64,000 bases of DNA from G965205255 sp965205255 (GTDB taxonomy: Bacteria; Pseudomonadota; Gammaproteobacteria; Pseudomonadales; Endozoicomonadaceae): contig OZ242051.1 in NCBI GenBank assembly GCA_965205255.1, positions 1,550,001-1,614,000 on the forward strand, read 5' to 3'. Position 1 is the first letter of the stretch, and each line of letters opens with the position of its first letter. This document shows, piece after piece, positions 15,339 through 24,661 of this stretch. A program made the translations under genes and the position numbers. Below the pieces are notes generated by a model, which was not told where the DNA came from, searched no databases, and worked only from the letters and a program-made list of their open reading frames with translations.

Positions 15339-16580
15339 ATGGCTACGGATTTAAAAACAGCGGCGCTTGATTACCATGCAAAACCTGTACCTGGAAAAAT
15401 TGCTGTTAAAATAACCAAGCCAGCGGAAACAGCCCGTGATTTATCACTTGCGTATTCGCCTGGCGTGGCAGAACCTGTAATAGAAATTGCAAAAAATCAA
15501 GAAGTTGCTTATGAATACACAGGTAAAGGCAATCTGGTTGCAGTTATTTCTAACGGTTCAGCAATTCTTGGATTAGGGGATCTTGGAGCATTAGCGTCAA
15601 AACCTGTAATGGAAGGCAAAGCACTGTTATTTAAACGTTTTGCCCATATTAATGCTGTGGACATTGAGGTAGATACCAGCAACCCTCACACTTTTATTGA
15701 AACAGTAAAAAATATAGCGGTATCTTTTGGGGGCATTAATCTTGAAGATATTAAAGCACCAGAATGCTTTGAAATTGAACAGTCTCTAATAAAAAAAGTT
15801 GATATTCCGGTGTTCCACGATGATCAGCATGGTACTGCCATTGTAACCGTAGCAGGGATGTTAAATGCACTGGAAATTGCCGGTAAAAAACTCGAAGATA
15901 TAAACATCGTGTGTATGGGTGCAGGTGCTGCAGCCATTAGTTGCAGTAATCTTTTAATAGCGACAGGTTTACAGTCGAAAAATCTCTGCATGCTAGATAG
16001 CCGAGGTGTTATTCATTCAGGCCGGACTGACCTTAACTCTTATAAGGCAGCCTATGCAATTGATACGGACAAGAGAACTCTGACCGATGCTATTAAAGGT
16101 GCAGATGTATTTTTAGGACTGGCTGGACCCAAATTACTGACCCAGGAACACCTGAAATCAATGGCAGATAATCCGGTTGTATTTGCGTGCTCTAACCCTG
16201 ACCCTGAAATCATGCCGGAAGAAGCTCTGCTCACCAGAAAAGATGTGATTATGGCAACTGGTCGTTCAGACTATCCCAATCAGGTAAATAATGTATTAGG
16301 TTTTCCTTTTATATTCAGAGGTGCGCTAGATGTTCGCGCTACAGTCATCAATGATGCGATGAAAATTGCAGCAGTTCATGCCATCAAAGATCTTGCCAAA
16401 GAACCAGTGCCTCAATCGGTGATTGATGCTTATGGGGGACAACCGCTTGCTTTTGGTCGAAACTATATTTTACCTAAACCTATCGATTCAAGGTTACTGA
16501 GTAAAGTATCAGCAGCCGTTGCGCAAGCGGCCATCGATTCAGGTGTGGCGAAAAAACAATACGTTCCTGACTATACATAA
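15339..16580 (+). CDS. Malic enzyme (oxaloacetate-decarboxylating malate dehydrogenase)
   Basis: 413 residues from MATDLKTAALDYHAKPVPGK, where family similarity begins; a longer frame adds 29 hydrophobic residues that are unlike the family. Converts malate to pyruvate and CO2 with NAD(P) reduction. Visible features: LAYSPGVAEP, NGSAILGLGDLGALASKPVMEGKA, the metal/substrate region with E-D-I-K-A-P-E and VFHDDQHGTA, then the nucleotide fold VCMGAGAAAISC and ACSNPDPEI. It is the short form, lacking the phosphotransacetylase domain of MaeB. Cofactor preference cannot be read safely. Monocistronic. Confidence 0.92.
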   Translation: MATDLKTAALDYHAKPVPGKIAVKITKPAETARDLSLAYSPGVAEPVIEIAKNQEVAYEYTGKGNLVAVISNGSAILGLGDLGALASKPVMEGKALLFKRFAHINAVDIEVDTSNPHTFIETVKNIAVSFGGINLEDIKAPECFEIEQSLIKKVDIPVFHDDQHGTAIVTVAGMLNALEIAGKKLEDINIVCMGAGAAAISCSNLLIATGLQSKNLCMLDSRGVIHSGRTDLNSYKAAYAIDTDKRTLTDAIKGADVFLGLAGPKLLTQEHLKSMADNPVVFACSNPDPEIMPEEALLTRKDVIMATGRSDYPNQVNNVLGFPFIFRGALDVRATVINDAMKIAAVHAIKDLAKEPVPQSVIDAYGGQPLAFGRNYILPKPIDSRLLSKVSAAVAQAAIDSGVAKKQYVPDYT

Positions 16581-16804
16581 TTTGATAACAGAACTTTTAA
16601 GGGTTGAAATAAAACGTAAAAAAGCAAGATTATTGACATACCTGTTTGTGTTGTGCACAGTGATTAATTAACTGATGGTGAATAAAACTATATGCAAGTT
16701 TGGGTTGCGACTGAAAATTGAAATAGGCATATACCTGTCTGGTATGGAAAACTGAAAAAAAACCTGTAGCATCAATTTTATCAGTTTCTTATTTTAAACA
16801 TATT

Positions 16805-16844
16805 GTATTACCAGAAGTTAGTATTACCAGAAGTTAGTATCACC
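16805..16844 (+). repeat. 16-bp tandem repeat, 2.5 copies
   Basis: GTATTACCAGAAGTTA occurs twice in direct succession and is followed by a partial third copy, GTATCACC. Non-coding. Confidence 0.8.
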
Positions 16845-16865
16845 GAGATTATAAAACTTGATTTA

Positions 16866-17020
16866 TGTTTCTAACTACTGCTATGAGCATCCTTTTATGG
16901 CTTGCTGTTAAGGGCGAAGTGAAGTGACGAGTAATAGTCAGCTATTGCGAGGGGTTTCAACGCATAACAACAAAACTAAAAAAATAGCACAATAAACAGT
17001 TAAAAGAAGGTTTTGGTATT
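16866..17020 (+). repeat. Intergenic repeat family, copy 2 (forward)
   Basis: About 155 bp with the family landmarks in order: TTTCTAACTACTGCTATGAGCA, TTTTATGGCTTGCTGTTA, GTGACGAGTAATAGTC, TTTCAACGCATAAC, ATAGCACAATAA, and TTTTGGTATT at the end. Same orientation as copy 1. Confidence 0.75.
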
Positions 17021-17303
17021 AGTTGTTGTTTATGGTGTGCGTACACTAGGGCTGATATGTTTTGAGTTTGATCAGCCTTTGACATAATAAAACCTTGATA
17101 TTATTGCCAACTCGGTTGTTCAGGGCATAAATAAAGCACACTCATTTTAACGAAGAAAAATCTCAGGAGCTTGTTCCCGAGTTTTAGTGTGGCTTTGAAA
17201 AATTCCGGTTAGCCGAAAGCTAATAAAAACGGCAAAAGCTCAGTACCTTGGGAGTGAGTAGTCTGTTTTAATAAATGTTTTACCAAATGAAAGGAAATAT
17301 GAT

Positions 17304-19484
17304 ATGAGTAAAGGCACTTTAAACTCTGCCGGTAAATGCCCTGTCATACATGGTAGTACAACGGAAAATAACATGTCGAACGTGAGCTGGTGGCCCAAGA
17401 CTCTTAATCTCGACATCCTGCATCAACATGATCATAAAACCAATCCAATGGATCAGGACTTTAACTATCGCAAAGAGGTTAAGAAACTCAATTTTGAAGC
17501 ACTCAGGCAGGATATGTTATCTCTATTAACAGATAGTCAGCAATGGTGGCCTGCGGACTGGGGACATTACGGCGGTTTAATGATCCGTATGTCTTGGCAT
17601 GCAGCAGGTTCTTATCGTGTCGCTGATGGTCGTGGTGGTGCAGGTACTGGCAACCAGCGCTTTGCTCCTCTTAATTCATGGCCGGACAACGTTAATCTAG
17701 ACAAGGCTCGTCGCTTGCTGTGGCCTATCAAGAAAAAATATGGCAATAAACTTAGTTGGGCTGATTTAATTACCTACGCAGGTACCATTGCCTATGAATC
17801 TATGGGTTTGAAAACTTTTGGTTTTGCGTTTGGTCGTGAAGATATCTGGCATCCTGAAAAAGACATTTACTGGGGTTCAGAAAAAGAGTGGCTAGCTCCA
17901 AGTGGTAGCGAAGGTAGCCGTTACTCCGGTGAGCGAGATCTTGAAAATCCATTGGCTGCCGTTATGATGGGCTTGATTTATGTAAACCCGGAGGGTGTGG
18001 ATGGCCAGCCTGACCCGATAAAAACAGCGGAAGATATGCGTGTTACTTTCAGGCGCATGGCGATGAACGATGAAGAAACTGTTGCTCTGACCGCTGGCGG
18101 TCATACGGTAGGAAAATGTCATGGCAATGGGGATGCATCTCTGCTCGGTCCTGAGCCCGAGGGGGCAGCACTGGAAGAACAAGGTCTGGGCTGGATCAAC
18201 AAGACTAAACGAGGCATAGGTTGCAATACAGTATCTAGTGGCATTGAAGGCGCATGGACCACTCATCCGACCCTCTGGGATAACGGTTACTTCCAGCTTC
18301 TGCTTAATTATGATTGGGAATTGCAAAAAAGCCCAGCAGGTGCCTGGCAATGGGAGCCTGTTCATATAAAAGAAGCAGACAAACCTGTTGATGTGGAAGA
18401 TTCATCGATCCGACATAACCCTATTATGACAGATGCAGACATGGCACTGAAAATGGATCAAAAATACCGGAAAATTTCTGAGCGTTTTTACAATGACCCT
18501 GCCAACTTTTCCGAAGTTTTTGCTCGCGCTTGGTTTAAATTAACTCACCGTGATATGGGGCCAAAAGTGCGTTACATCGGCCCTGAAGTACCAAAGGAAA
18601 CCCTGATCTGGCAAGACCCTATCCCTGTAGGACACAGTAACTATGATGTCTCAGAAGTGAAAGCAAAAATTGCTGGCTGTGGTCTGAGTATCAGTGATAT
18701 GGTATCTACGGCTTGGGATAGTGCTCGCAGTTTTCGTTGCTCAGATAAGCGCGGTGGTGCCAATGGTGCACATATCCGTTTAGCTCCACAGAAAGATTGG
18801 GCGGGTAATGAGCCTGTGCGACTGAAAAAAGTGCTAGAGGTGCTTGAACCTATTGCTTTAAAATGTGGCGCTAGCGTGGCAGATGTTATTGTTTTAGCTG
18901 GAAATGTTGCGGTAGAAAAAGCTATCAAAGCCGCAGGTTTTGAGGTTACAGTGCCTTTTTCTCCAGGGCGGGGAGATGCGACAGCCGAAATGACCGATTC
19001 GATTTCCATGAATGACTTAGAACCCGTTCATGACGGTTATCGTAACTGGCTTAAAAAAGACCATGCAGTCAGTGCTGAAGAACTCATGCTAGATCGCTCT
19101 CAGTTAATGGGTCTTACAGCGCCGGAAATGACTGTTTTAGTTGGCGGGTTGAGAGTACTTGGTGCTAATTATGGTGGTAGTAAACATGGTATGTTTACCG
19201 ATCGGGAAGGTATTCTTAGCAATGATTTTTTCGTTAACCTGACTGATATGAAGTATACATGGCAACCAGTGGACAATAATCGATACGAGATTCTGGAGCG
19301 CAAGACTGGTGCTGTTAAGTGGATGGCAACAAGAGTGGATCTTGTCTTTGGTTCAAACTCAATCTTGCGTGCTTATGCCGAAGTATATGCACAAGACGAT
19401 AATCAGGAAAAATTCATCAGAGATTTTGTTGCTGCATGGACAAAAGTGATGAATGCGGATCGTTTCGATCTTGAATCATACTAA
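17304..19484 (+). CDS. katG: Bifunctional catalase-peroxidase
   Basis: 726 residues, equal to E. coli KatG. Detoxifies hydrogen peroxide using haem b. The distal pocket MIRMSWHAAGSYR (Arg95, Trp98, His99) and the proximal GGHTVGKCHG are present, as is MMGLIYVNPEG, which carries the Tyr of the Met-Tyr-Trp adduct typical of the family. The duplicated, haem-free C-terminal half is complete (STAWDSARSFRCSDKRGGANG). AAAGGAAAT precedes the ATG. No signal peptide. Convergent with ubiA, with a shared hairpin between. In a host-associated bacterium it would protect against oxidative burst (inference). Confidence 0.97.
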   Translation: MSKGTLNSAGKCPVIHGSTTENNMSNVSWWPKTLNLDILHQHDHKTNPMDQDFNYRKEVKKLNFEALRQDMLSLLTDSQQWWPADWGHYGGLMIRMSWHAAGSYRVADGRGGAGTGNQRFAPLNSWPDNVNLDKARRLLWPIKKKYGNKLSWADLITYAGTIAYESMGLKTFGFAFGREDIWHPEKDIYWGSEKEWLAPSGSEGSRYSGERDLENPLAAVMMGLIYVNPEGVDGQPDPIKTAEDMRVTFRRMAMNDEETVALTAGGHTVGKCHGNGDASLLGPEPEGAALEEQGLGWINKTKRGIGCNTVSSGIEGAWTTHPTLWDNGYFQLLLNYDWELQKSPAGAWQWEPVHIKEADKPVDVEDSSIRHNPIMTDADMALKMDQKYRKISERFYNDPANFSEVFARAWFKLTHRDMGPKVRYIGPEVPKETLIWQDPIPVGHSNYDVSEVKAKIAGCGLSISDMVSTAWDSARSFRCSDKRGGANGAHIRLAPQKDWAGNEPVRLKKVLEVLEPIALKCGASVADVIVLAGNVAVEKAIKAAGFEVTVPFSPGRGDATAEMTDSISMNDLEPVHDGYRNWLKKDHAVSAEELMLDRSQLMGLTAPEMTVLVGGLRVLGANYGGSKHGMFTDREGILSNDFFVNLTDMKYTWQPVDNNRYEILERKTGAVKWMATRVDLVFGSNSILRAYAEVYAQDDNQEKFIRDFVAAWTKVMNADRFDLESY

Positions 19485-19547
19485 ACAAAACTTCCACGTC
19501 ATAAATATATGGCATGGACTTTTTCAAATAGATGGATACAACAATAA

Positions 19548-19575
19548 AGCACATTATTTTAATGTGCTCTTTTAA
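19548..19575. terminator. Hairpin terminator between katG and ubiA
   Basis: AGCACATT and AATGTGCT form a perfect 8-bp stem with a 5-nt loop, followed by CTTTTAAATTT. It lies between two convergent genes and may serve both. Confidence 0.75.
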
Positions 19576-19581
19576 ATTTGG

Positions 19582-20442
19582 TTATGTCAGGCTCATAAGA
19601 ATACCTGAAAAAATAATAGCTCCTACCCAGTTATTATTTAAAAAAGCATAAAAGCAACTTTCTCTGGTTTTATGGTGTGTCAGGTGCTGTTGATATATGA
19701 ACAGACAAGCTGCGATAAGCAGACTGATATAAAAATAAAGATCCAGATTAAGCTTTTTGGCTACAATGCAGAAACACACTAAGGTTAATACGTTAAACAA
19801 AGCGATGAACCTTTTATCCCACCGACCAAACAGTATGGCAGTGGATTTTATACCGATGGTTTGGTCATCATCTTTATCAATCATGGCATAGTAAGTATCA
19901 TATGCCATAATCCAAAAAAAGGTACCTGCCATTAACCACCATGCAGCAGGTGTTATCTGTGAGGTTTCAGTGGCCCAAACCAGTGGAATCGGATAACTGA
20001 ATGCGAGACCTAAGATTACTTGTGGCAGATGGGTTATTCGCTTCATGTAAGGGTATATTATGGTAAGAGCTGCGCCGGTAAAAGCTAGTTTAATGGTAAG
20101 CGCGTTAGTGAAAAGTACCAGAATGAAAGCAATGAGCATTAATAAGCCAAACAGTTCAAGCGCTTCTTGTGATGAAATATCACCATTGGTAAGAGGTCTT
20201 GATTGAGTCCGTTTTACTCTACAATCAAAGTCTCTGTCGGCATAGTCATTAATAATACAGCCTGCACTTCGCATGATAAATGAACCTAAGGCAAAAATTA
20301 TCAGATTTTTAAGGGAGGGTTTTCCCATTGGAGCCAGCCATAACGCCCATAATGTCGGCCATAGGACCAAAAAAGTCCCAATAGGCTTTTCAAATCGAAT
20401 CAGGCGCAGATAATGCTTCAGGTTTTGAGAATTTAAGTGCAT
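19582..20442 (-). CDS. ubiA: 4-hydroxybenzoate polyprenyltransferase
   Basis: 286 residues from MHLNSQNLKHYLRLIRFEKPIG; a TTG 21 codons upstream is possible, but its extension is unlike the family. Integral inner-membrane enzyme that prenylates 4-hydroxybenzoate in ubiquinone synthesis. Both Asp-rich motifs are present: NDYADRDFD, and DKDDD in the second half, with multiple membrane helices. The usual partner ubiC is not adjacent. It feeds the quinone pool used by the cytochrome bo3 oxidase encoded downstream. Confidence 0.93.
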   Translation of the reverse strand: MHLNSQNLKHYLRLIRFEKPIGTFLVLWPTLWALWLAPMGKPSLKNLIIFALGSFIMRSAGCIINDYADRDFDCRVKRTQSRPLTNGDISSQEALELFGLLMLIAFILVLFTNALTIKLAFTGAALTIIYPYMKRITHLPQVILGLAFSYPIPLVWATETSQITPAAWWLMAGTFFWIMAYDTYYAMIDKDDDQTIGIKSTAILFGRWDKRFIALFNVLTLVCFCIVAKKLNLDLYFYISLLIAACLFIYQQHLTHHKTRESCFYAFLNNNWVGAIIFSGILMSLT

Positions 20443-20560
20443 AAAATCAGCATATGTCTTATCAGAGTTTGTGCAAATGATAGCAGTCTGAAACGTGCCA
20501 GCCAATACCTCGGGAAGTTATAAAAACGATTGTTACAAATGTTTTTAAAATATAATAGAG

Positions 20561-20710
20561 AAATCTGCTTCTAATTTCTTATTGCGCTACTTTTCTGATC
20601 TTGCTGTTATGCGTTGAAACTCCTCAAAATAGAAGACTATTACTCGTCACTCTGCCTTTAACAGCAAGCCATAAAAATCTGCTCATAACAGCAGTTAGAA
20701 ATAGGCTTTT
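20561..20710 (-). repeat. Intergenic repeat family, copy 3 (reverse)
   Basis: About 150 bp, inverted relative to copies 1 and 2. Contains TTATTGCGCTACTTTTCTGATCTTGCTGTTATGCGTTGAAAC (positions about 20579-20620) and AACAGCAAGCCATAAAA near 20660. CTTGCTGTTA and TAACAGCAAG form a 10-bp inverted pair. Lies in the ubiA upstream gap. Confidence 0.78.
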
Positions 20711-20877
20711 GTATAATCTAAAAGTTTTTTGTGCGACCTGACAGGATGGCTATTTGCACCATCGACTATCACGTCAGTTTTTTTAGGTATATGATCGATG
20801 TATTGTAATCAGGCTGTCTTTTTCTACTTCATGCACAATAGGATCAGCCTGTATATCTAAATAGCTATCATTATGAA

Positions 20878-21567
20878 TCAACGCACTGAACTATAATACC
20901 CTGGGCTATTCACGTCTTTTAGGCGTTGCAGATCTGAGGTACCAATGCTGAAGCAAAGTAATGATATTAAAGCCCTGTAAGCATCCTTAGATGATTTGCA
21001 GTACTCCAGCAGTTCATCACTGTCAAGCTGTTCCACCTTATGGTAGGTATCATGCTTCTCAAGCACTCTTTTTATGCGTGGAAAGTTTTCCTTAAGAGCA
21101 CGAAAGTTGGGTTCAAATATAATATCTTTATCTGCATCTGAAGATAGGGATTCCAATACACGGCTACATCTATCTAATAAATCATAATCATTAACATCAA
21201 AAACGCTTGTTAAGCTGTCAAACATAAAAATCTCTATTACATAGTCACGGTTAAGGTACTCTTTAGCAAAGGTTATAATTTGTTTATAGAGTATTTTTTG
21301 CTTTTTTTTCGCTTCTATTTCATCTATCTGTGCTCTTTCCTTACTGAGAAGAATACACTTGGGGTCTGTATAACGCACAGGGCTTGAATGCTTTCTGTAA
21401 GGATGAACACGGTGACCATATTTTCGAACGGTCATGTTGATTTTATCAACTCTTTTTATAGGACGATCTAGAGCAGTAGCGGGGCTCGCTGTACTATTTT
21501 GCGAAGTTGCATCAGCAGGGATTGGAAGGCGACTTTCTGCAAGTGAGACAGGTGGTAACTCATTCAT
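20878..21567 (-). CDS. Hypothetical protein, no recognised family
   Basis: 229 residues, start set by GGAGAAAAAAATG. The N-terminal 35 residues are Ser/Thr/Pro-rich and look disordered; a basic stretch follows (DRPIKRVDKINMTVRKYGHR and HPYRKHSS). The rest is charged and mostly helical (SKERAQIDEIEAKKKQKILY; ENFPRIKRVLEKHDTYHKVE). No signal peptide, membrane segment or catalytic motif is visible. It is a single gene between an intergenic repeat and the ribB leader. Layout (disordered N-terminus, helical body, no neighbours) would fit an effector-like or lineage-specific protein, but that is only a guess. Confidence 0.7.
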   Translation of the reverse strand: MNELPPVSLAESRLPIPADATSQNSTASPATALDRPIKRVDKINMTVRKYGHRVHPYRKHSSPVRYTDPKCILLSKERAQIDEIEAKKKQKILYKQIITFAKEYLNRDYVIEIFMFDSLTSVFDVNDYDLLDRCSRVLESLSSDADKDIIFEPNFRALKENFPRIKRVLEKHDTYHKVEQLDSDELLEYCKSSKDAYRALISLLCFSIGTSDLQRLKDVNSPGYYSSVR

Positions 21568-21732
21568 TTTTTTCTCCTTTTTCTGCTATTGTCTTTTATA
21601 AGGGTTATATTTAAGACTCTTTTCATTTTCTCGTGTTTCAAACACAGCAGTTAGTACTTCTGATCAAAGACGCTTTTTTTGATGATTCAATTATCATGCT
21701 TTAGCTGCAAAACTTGCGTAACGTGTTACTTC
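21568..21732. other. Non-coding gap between hypothetical gene and ribB leader
   Basis: Nothing recognisable. It should hold the promoter of the leftward hypothetical gene. Confidence 0.4.
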
Positions 21733-21762
21733 TTGATAGAGTTAGCCTGATTCAGTTTATAT
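21733..21762 (+). promoter_or_regulatory. Candidate promoter of ribBA
   Basis: TTGATA and TTATAT with an 18-bp spacer, ending 10 bp before the first helix of the FMN riboswitch. The position is as expected for a riboswitch-controlled transcript. Confidence 0.5.
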
Positions 21763-21771
21763 CGAATCAAT

Positions 21772-21935
21772 CTTCAGGGCGGGGTGAGACTCCCCACCGG
21801 TGGTATTTTTTCCAGAAATTTTTTAGTCTATTTTTTGGAGAATAAGCCCACGAGCGCTCAGGTCACAGATTACCTGAGGTCAGCAGATCTGGTGATACTC
21901 CAGAGCCGACGGTTATAGTCCGGATGAGAGAAGAT
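21772..21935 (+). ncRNA. FMN riboswitch (RFN element)
   Basis: Conserved RFN blocks occur in order: TCTTCAGGGCGGGGTGAGAC, TCCCCACCGGTGGTA, GCCCACGAGCGCTCA, a variable stem ACCTGAGGTCAGCAGATCTGG (from about 21872), TGATACTCCAGAGCCGACGG, TTATAGTCCGGATGAGAG and closing AAGAT. It binds FMN and lowers expression of the downstream riboflavin genes. It sits about 110 nt before the ribB start, leaving room for an expression platform. Confidence 0.95.
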
Positions 21936-22046
21936 TACTTCAAAGGCAGAATCTGTAATTACTTATTTTTAAATAGTAGCCAAAGTTTCTGTTTTTTATG
22001 GTACCTGTCGCCCTGAGTCCTGGAAATTATAAACGGGAAGTTATCC

Positions 22047-22712
22047 ATGACTCATAACACTTCGCTTACGTTGTCTTCCTTTGGTGAGACAAGTTCAAAA
22101 AGAGTATCCCGCGCCCTACAACAGTTGCGTAAAGGGGGAGGGGTTCTGTTGCTTGATGATGAGGATCGTGAAAATGAAGGTGATCTTATATTCTCAGCAC
22201 AACACCTGACTGAAAAGCAAATGGCTTTAATGATCCGCGAGTGTAGCGGTATTGTGTGTTTATGTCTTCCACAAGAGCGTTGTAGTGTCCTTAATCTTCG
22301 ACCTATGGTTGAAGACAATCATAGTATAAATAAAACGGCATTTACTATTACGATTGAAGCTGCAAGAGGCACCACTACAGGAGTCTCTGCTGTTGACCGT
22401 GTAACCACGATTAAAGCTGCAACTGCTGAAGATGCAGTGGCAAGCGATCTGATCAGCCCTGGACATGTATTTCCATTGGCAGCAAGAAATGGTGGAGTAC
22501 TTGAGCGTAGAGGGCATACGGAAGGAACAATAGACCTGATGCGCTTGGCGGGTTTATCTCCAGCAGGCGTCCTGTGTGAAGTTACCAATCCTGACGGGAC
22601 AATGGCAAGATTGCCCGAAATTCTCAACTTTGCAGGGCTTTATGAAATGCCAGTGCTTACCATTGAAGATATGGTAAGTTATATTCTGAAAAACTTGGAG
22701 CGTTACGCATAA
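22047..22712 (+). CDS. ribB: 3,4-dihydroxy-2-butanone-4-phosphate synthase
   Basis: 221 residues, typical for stand-alone RibB. Converts ribulose 5-phosphate to the four-carbon precursor of riboflavin. The acidic active-site loop LLDDEDRENEGDLIFSAQ is intact, as are ISPGHVFPLAARNGGVLERRGHTEG and the Glu in LAGLSPAGVLCEV. An FMN riboswitch controls its leader, and ribA follows after 21 bp, so the two initial branches of riboflavin synthesis are co-transcribed. Confidence 0.96.
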   Translation: MTHNTSLTLSSFGETSSKRVSRALQQLRKGGGVLLLDDEDRENEGDLIFSAQHLTEKQMALMIRECSGIVCLCLPQERCSVLNLRPMVEDNHSINKTAFTITIEAARGTTTGVSAVDRVTTIKAATAEDAVASDLISPGHVFPLAARNGGVLERRGHTEGTIDLMRLAGLSPAGVLCEVTNPDGTMARLPEILNFAGLYEMPVLTIEDMVSYILKNLERYA

Positions 22713-22733
22713 ACGTAATAAAAGGAGAGCTTC

Positions 22734-23336
22734 GTGTCGGTCGAATATATCGCTTCATCAAAATTGCCCACTGCATTCGGTCAGTTTACTTTACATGGAT
22801 TCAAAGATAAACAAACAGGTTGTGAACATATTGCACTGAGTATGGGAAATATCGAAAGTAACGAACCGGTATTAGCTCGGGTTCATTCAGAATGCCTAAC
22901 AGGTGATGCGTTGTTTAGTATGCGTTGTGATTGCGGTGCCCAGCTGCAAAAAGCCATGCAGCGTATTGCTGAAGAAGGTCGTGGTGTTATTCTTTATTTA
23001 CGGCAGGAAGGCCGTGGTATTGGATTGCTAAATAAAGTGCGGGCTTATCATTTGCAGGATAATGGAGCAGATACCGTTGAGGCTAATGAACAACTTGGGT
23101 TTAGCGCAGACTCCCGCACTTATGATATGTGCAGAAGTATGTTAACTCACTTAGGTATTGCACAACTGCGACTTATGACTAATAATCCCCGAAAAATTCA
23201 TGCATTGTATGAACAAGATATAGATGTAGTTGAGCGTGTATCTTTGGTAACCACAGAAAATCCTCATAATGAACGATATCTTGCTACAAAAATGAATAAG
23301 TTAGGGCATATACTGGAAACAGCTTTAGGTTCTTAA
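22734..23336 (+). CDS. ribA: GTP cyclohydrolase II
   Basis: 200 residues; GTG start with AAGGAGAG at proper distance. Opens the imidazole ring of GTP in the first riboflavin step. Zinc site cysteines lie in ECLTGDALFSMRCDCGAQLQ, the catalytic region is GVILYLRQEGRGIGLLNKVRAY, and R-L-M-T-N-N-P-R-K carries GTP contacts. Cytosolic. It is separate from ribB rather than fused to it. Confidence 0.96.
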   Translation: MSVEYIASSKLPTAFGQFTLHGFKDKQTGCEHIALSMGNIESNEPVLARVHSECLTGDALFSMRCDCGAQLQKAMQRIAEEGRGVILYLRQEGRGIGLLNKVRAYHLQDNGADTVEANEQLGFSADSRTYDMCRSMLTHLGIAQLRLMTNNPRKIHALYEQDIDVVERVSLVTTENPHNERYLATKMNKLGHILETALGS

Positions 23337-23380
23337 CTCACGCTTACTCTTTAATCTAAAAAACAGTTTAGGTGTTATGC

Positions 23381-23504
23381 AAAAACCTGCCTCTAAATTA
23401 TTATGTTGAAACTCGTCGAAAGAGATGGATATTCTCGTCACTTCATCTTTTACAGCAAGCCATAAAAGCATGTTCATAACAGTAATTATAAGCAGGTTTT
23501 AGTA
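23381..23504 (-). repeat. Intergenic repeat family, copy 4 (reverse, shortened)
   Basis: About 125 bp sharing TTATGTTGAAACTCGTCGAAAGA, TTTTACAGCAAGCCATAAAAGC, GTTCATAACAGTAATTATAAGC and TTTTAGTATT with the other copies. It lacks the CTTGCTGTTATGCG arm, so it is internally deleted. It abuts the 3' end of ispA. Confidence 0.68.
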
Positions 23505-24395
23505 TTATTTATCTCTGGTAACTGTAAAATGCGCCAACCAACGCAGGGGGTCTGCTTCATCCCCAAATGATTCAAGTGCTTTGTTTGCTTCATTAAGCAA
23601 AATAAGCAGGTGTCTGCTTGCACCCTCTATACCCATTAGGCTGACATAGGTAACTTTCTCTTTTTCTTTATCAGAACCTTGGGGCTTTCCTAGTGTTTTT
23701 GTGTCGGCAGTAATATCAAGAATATCATCTTGTACCTGAAATGCCAGACCGATAGCATCACCATAACGCTTTAATGCTTCCTGAATCTTATCGCCGTCTG
23801 TTGTCGTGTAAGATCCCATTTCCAAGCTTGCATTAATTAGCGCTCCGGTTTTTCCTTTATGCATAGCTTCTATATTGGCAACTGAGGGCTCTTTATATTT
23901 ATCAGTCAGTGCAATATCCATGCTTTGTCCCGCAATCATTCCCTGGCAACCTGCAGCTCTTGCAAGTGTACCAATCTGTGCAATGCGTAATGAATCATTT
24001 AATCTTGGTGATGTGGCAATAACCTCAAAGGCAAGCGCCTGCAACGCATCACCTGCAAGTATGGCATGCGCTTCACCAAACTTTTTGTGACAACTTGGTT
24101 GCCCTCTGCGTAGATCATCATCATCCATGGCAGGTAAATCATCGTGTACTAGTGAGTAACTGTGTAAAAATTCTACTGAACAGGCTGCAGCTAGTGCATC
24201 ATCAGGTTTTCCGCCAGCTAAAATACAAGCCGCATGAACCAACATGGCACGAATTCGCTTTCCTCGATTAAGGGTGCAATAGCGAATGCATTTTGATAAT
24301 AACTCATCGTTAGGAAGCCGAGCATCAAGATAGTTGTTTATACCATGATTAACCCAGTTTTTACATTGTTCACTATAACTGGAGAACTGACTCAC
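23505..24395 (-). CDS. ispA: Farnesyl diphosphate synthase (short-chain polyprenyl synthase)
   Basis: 296 residues. Condenses IPP with DMAPP/GPP to farnesyl diphosphate, feeding quinone side chains and undecaprenyl carrier. First Asp-rich motif DDLPAMDDDDLRRG and second motif QVQDDILD are intact; GKRIRAMLVHAA near residue 48 binds IPP. The start overlaps the xseB stop by one base, so the pair is coupled. The customary next gene, dxs, is not present after it. Confidence 0.95.
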   Translation of the reverse strand: MSQFSSYSEQCKNWVNHGINNYLDARLPNDELLSKCIRYCTLNRGKRIRAMLVHAACILAGGKPDDALAAACSVEFLHSYSLVHDDLPAMDDDDLRRGQPSCHKKFGEAHAILAGDALQALAFEVIATSPRLNDSLRIAQIGTLARAAGCQGMIAGQSMDIALTDKYKEPSVANIEAMHKGKTGALINASLEMGSYTTTDGDKIQEALKRYGDAIGLAFQVQDDILDITADTKTLGKPQGSDKEKEKVTYVSLMGIEGASRHLLILLNEANKALESFGDEADPLRWLAHFTVTRDK

Positions 24396-24661
24396 TACTC
24401 ACCTTCCTGCATTGCATCAAGCGTAAAAGGTTTGGAAGAAATCTGATCATGATCAGGTTGATCTGTTTTTGCAGTTAAAACTTTCACCTTTTGCTCAGCT
24501 GAGGCTAGAGTTTTCTGGCACTGCTTTGTGAGTTTAACGCCTTTTTCAAACGCCTCAAGAGACTCTTCAAGTGATAACGAACCTGCTTCCATTTTAGCAA
24601 TAATCGCCTCAAGTGCTGCAAGATCACTTTCAAATGATTCAGAAATTTTCTTACCGGACAT
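24395..24661 (-). CDS. xseB: Exodeoxyribonuclease VII small subunit
   Basis: 88 residues, slightly longer than usual. Contains the family core SFESDLAALEAIIAKMEAGS, LSLEESLEAFEKGVKL and CQKTLASAEQKVKVL. Partner of XseA in a single-strand exonuclease complex; the large subunit gene is elsewhere. First gene of the xseB-ispA pair. Confidence 0.93.
   Translation of the reverse strand: MSGKKISESFESDLAALEAIIAKMEAGSLSLEESLEAFEKGVKLTKQCQKTLASAEQKVKVLTAKTDQPDHDQISSKPFTLDAMQEGE

Larger units (their letters stand above)
16581..17303. other. Long intergenic region upstream of katG
   Basis: About 720 bp with no credible gene. It contains a short 16-bp tandem repeat (16805-16844), one copy of the intergenic repeat family, and presumably the katG promoter near its right end. 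No clear peroxide-regulator site could be recognised by eye. Confidence 0.5.

Noticed and set aside
17304..19484. katG as a recent acquisition
   Set aside because: No flanking mobile element or clear compositional break; the gene is full length and looks like a normal resident gene.
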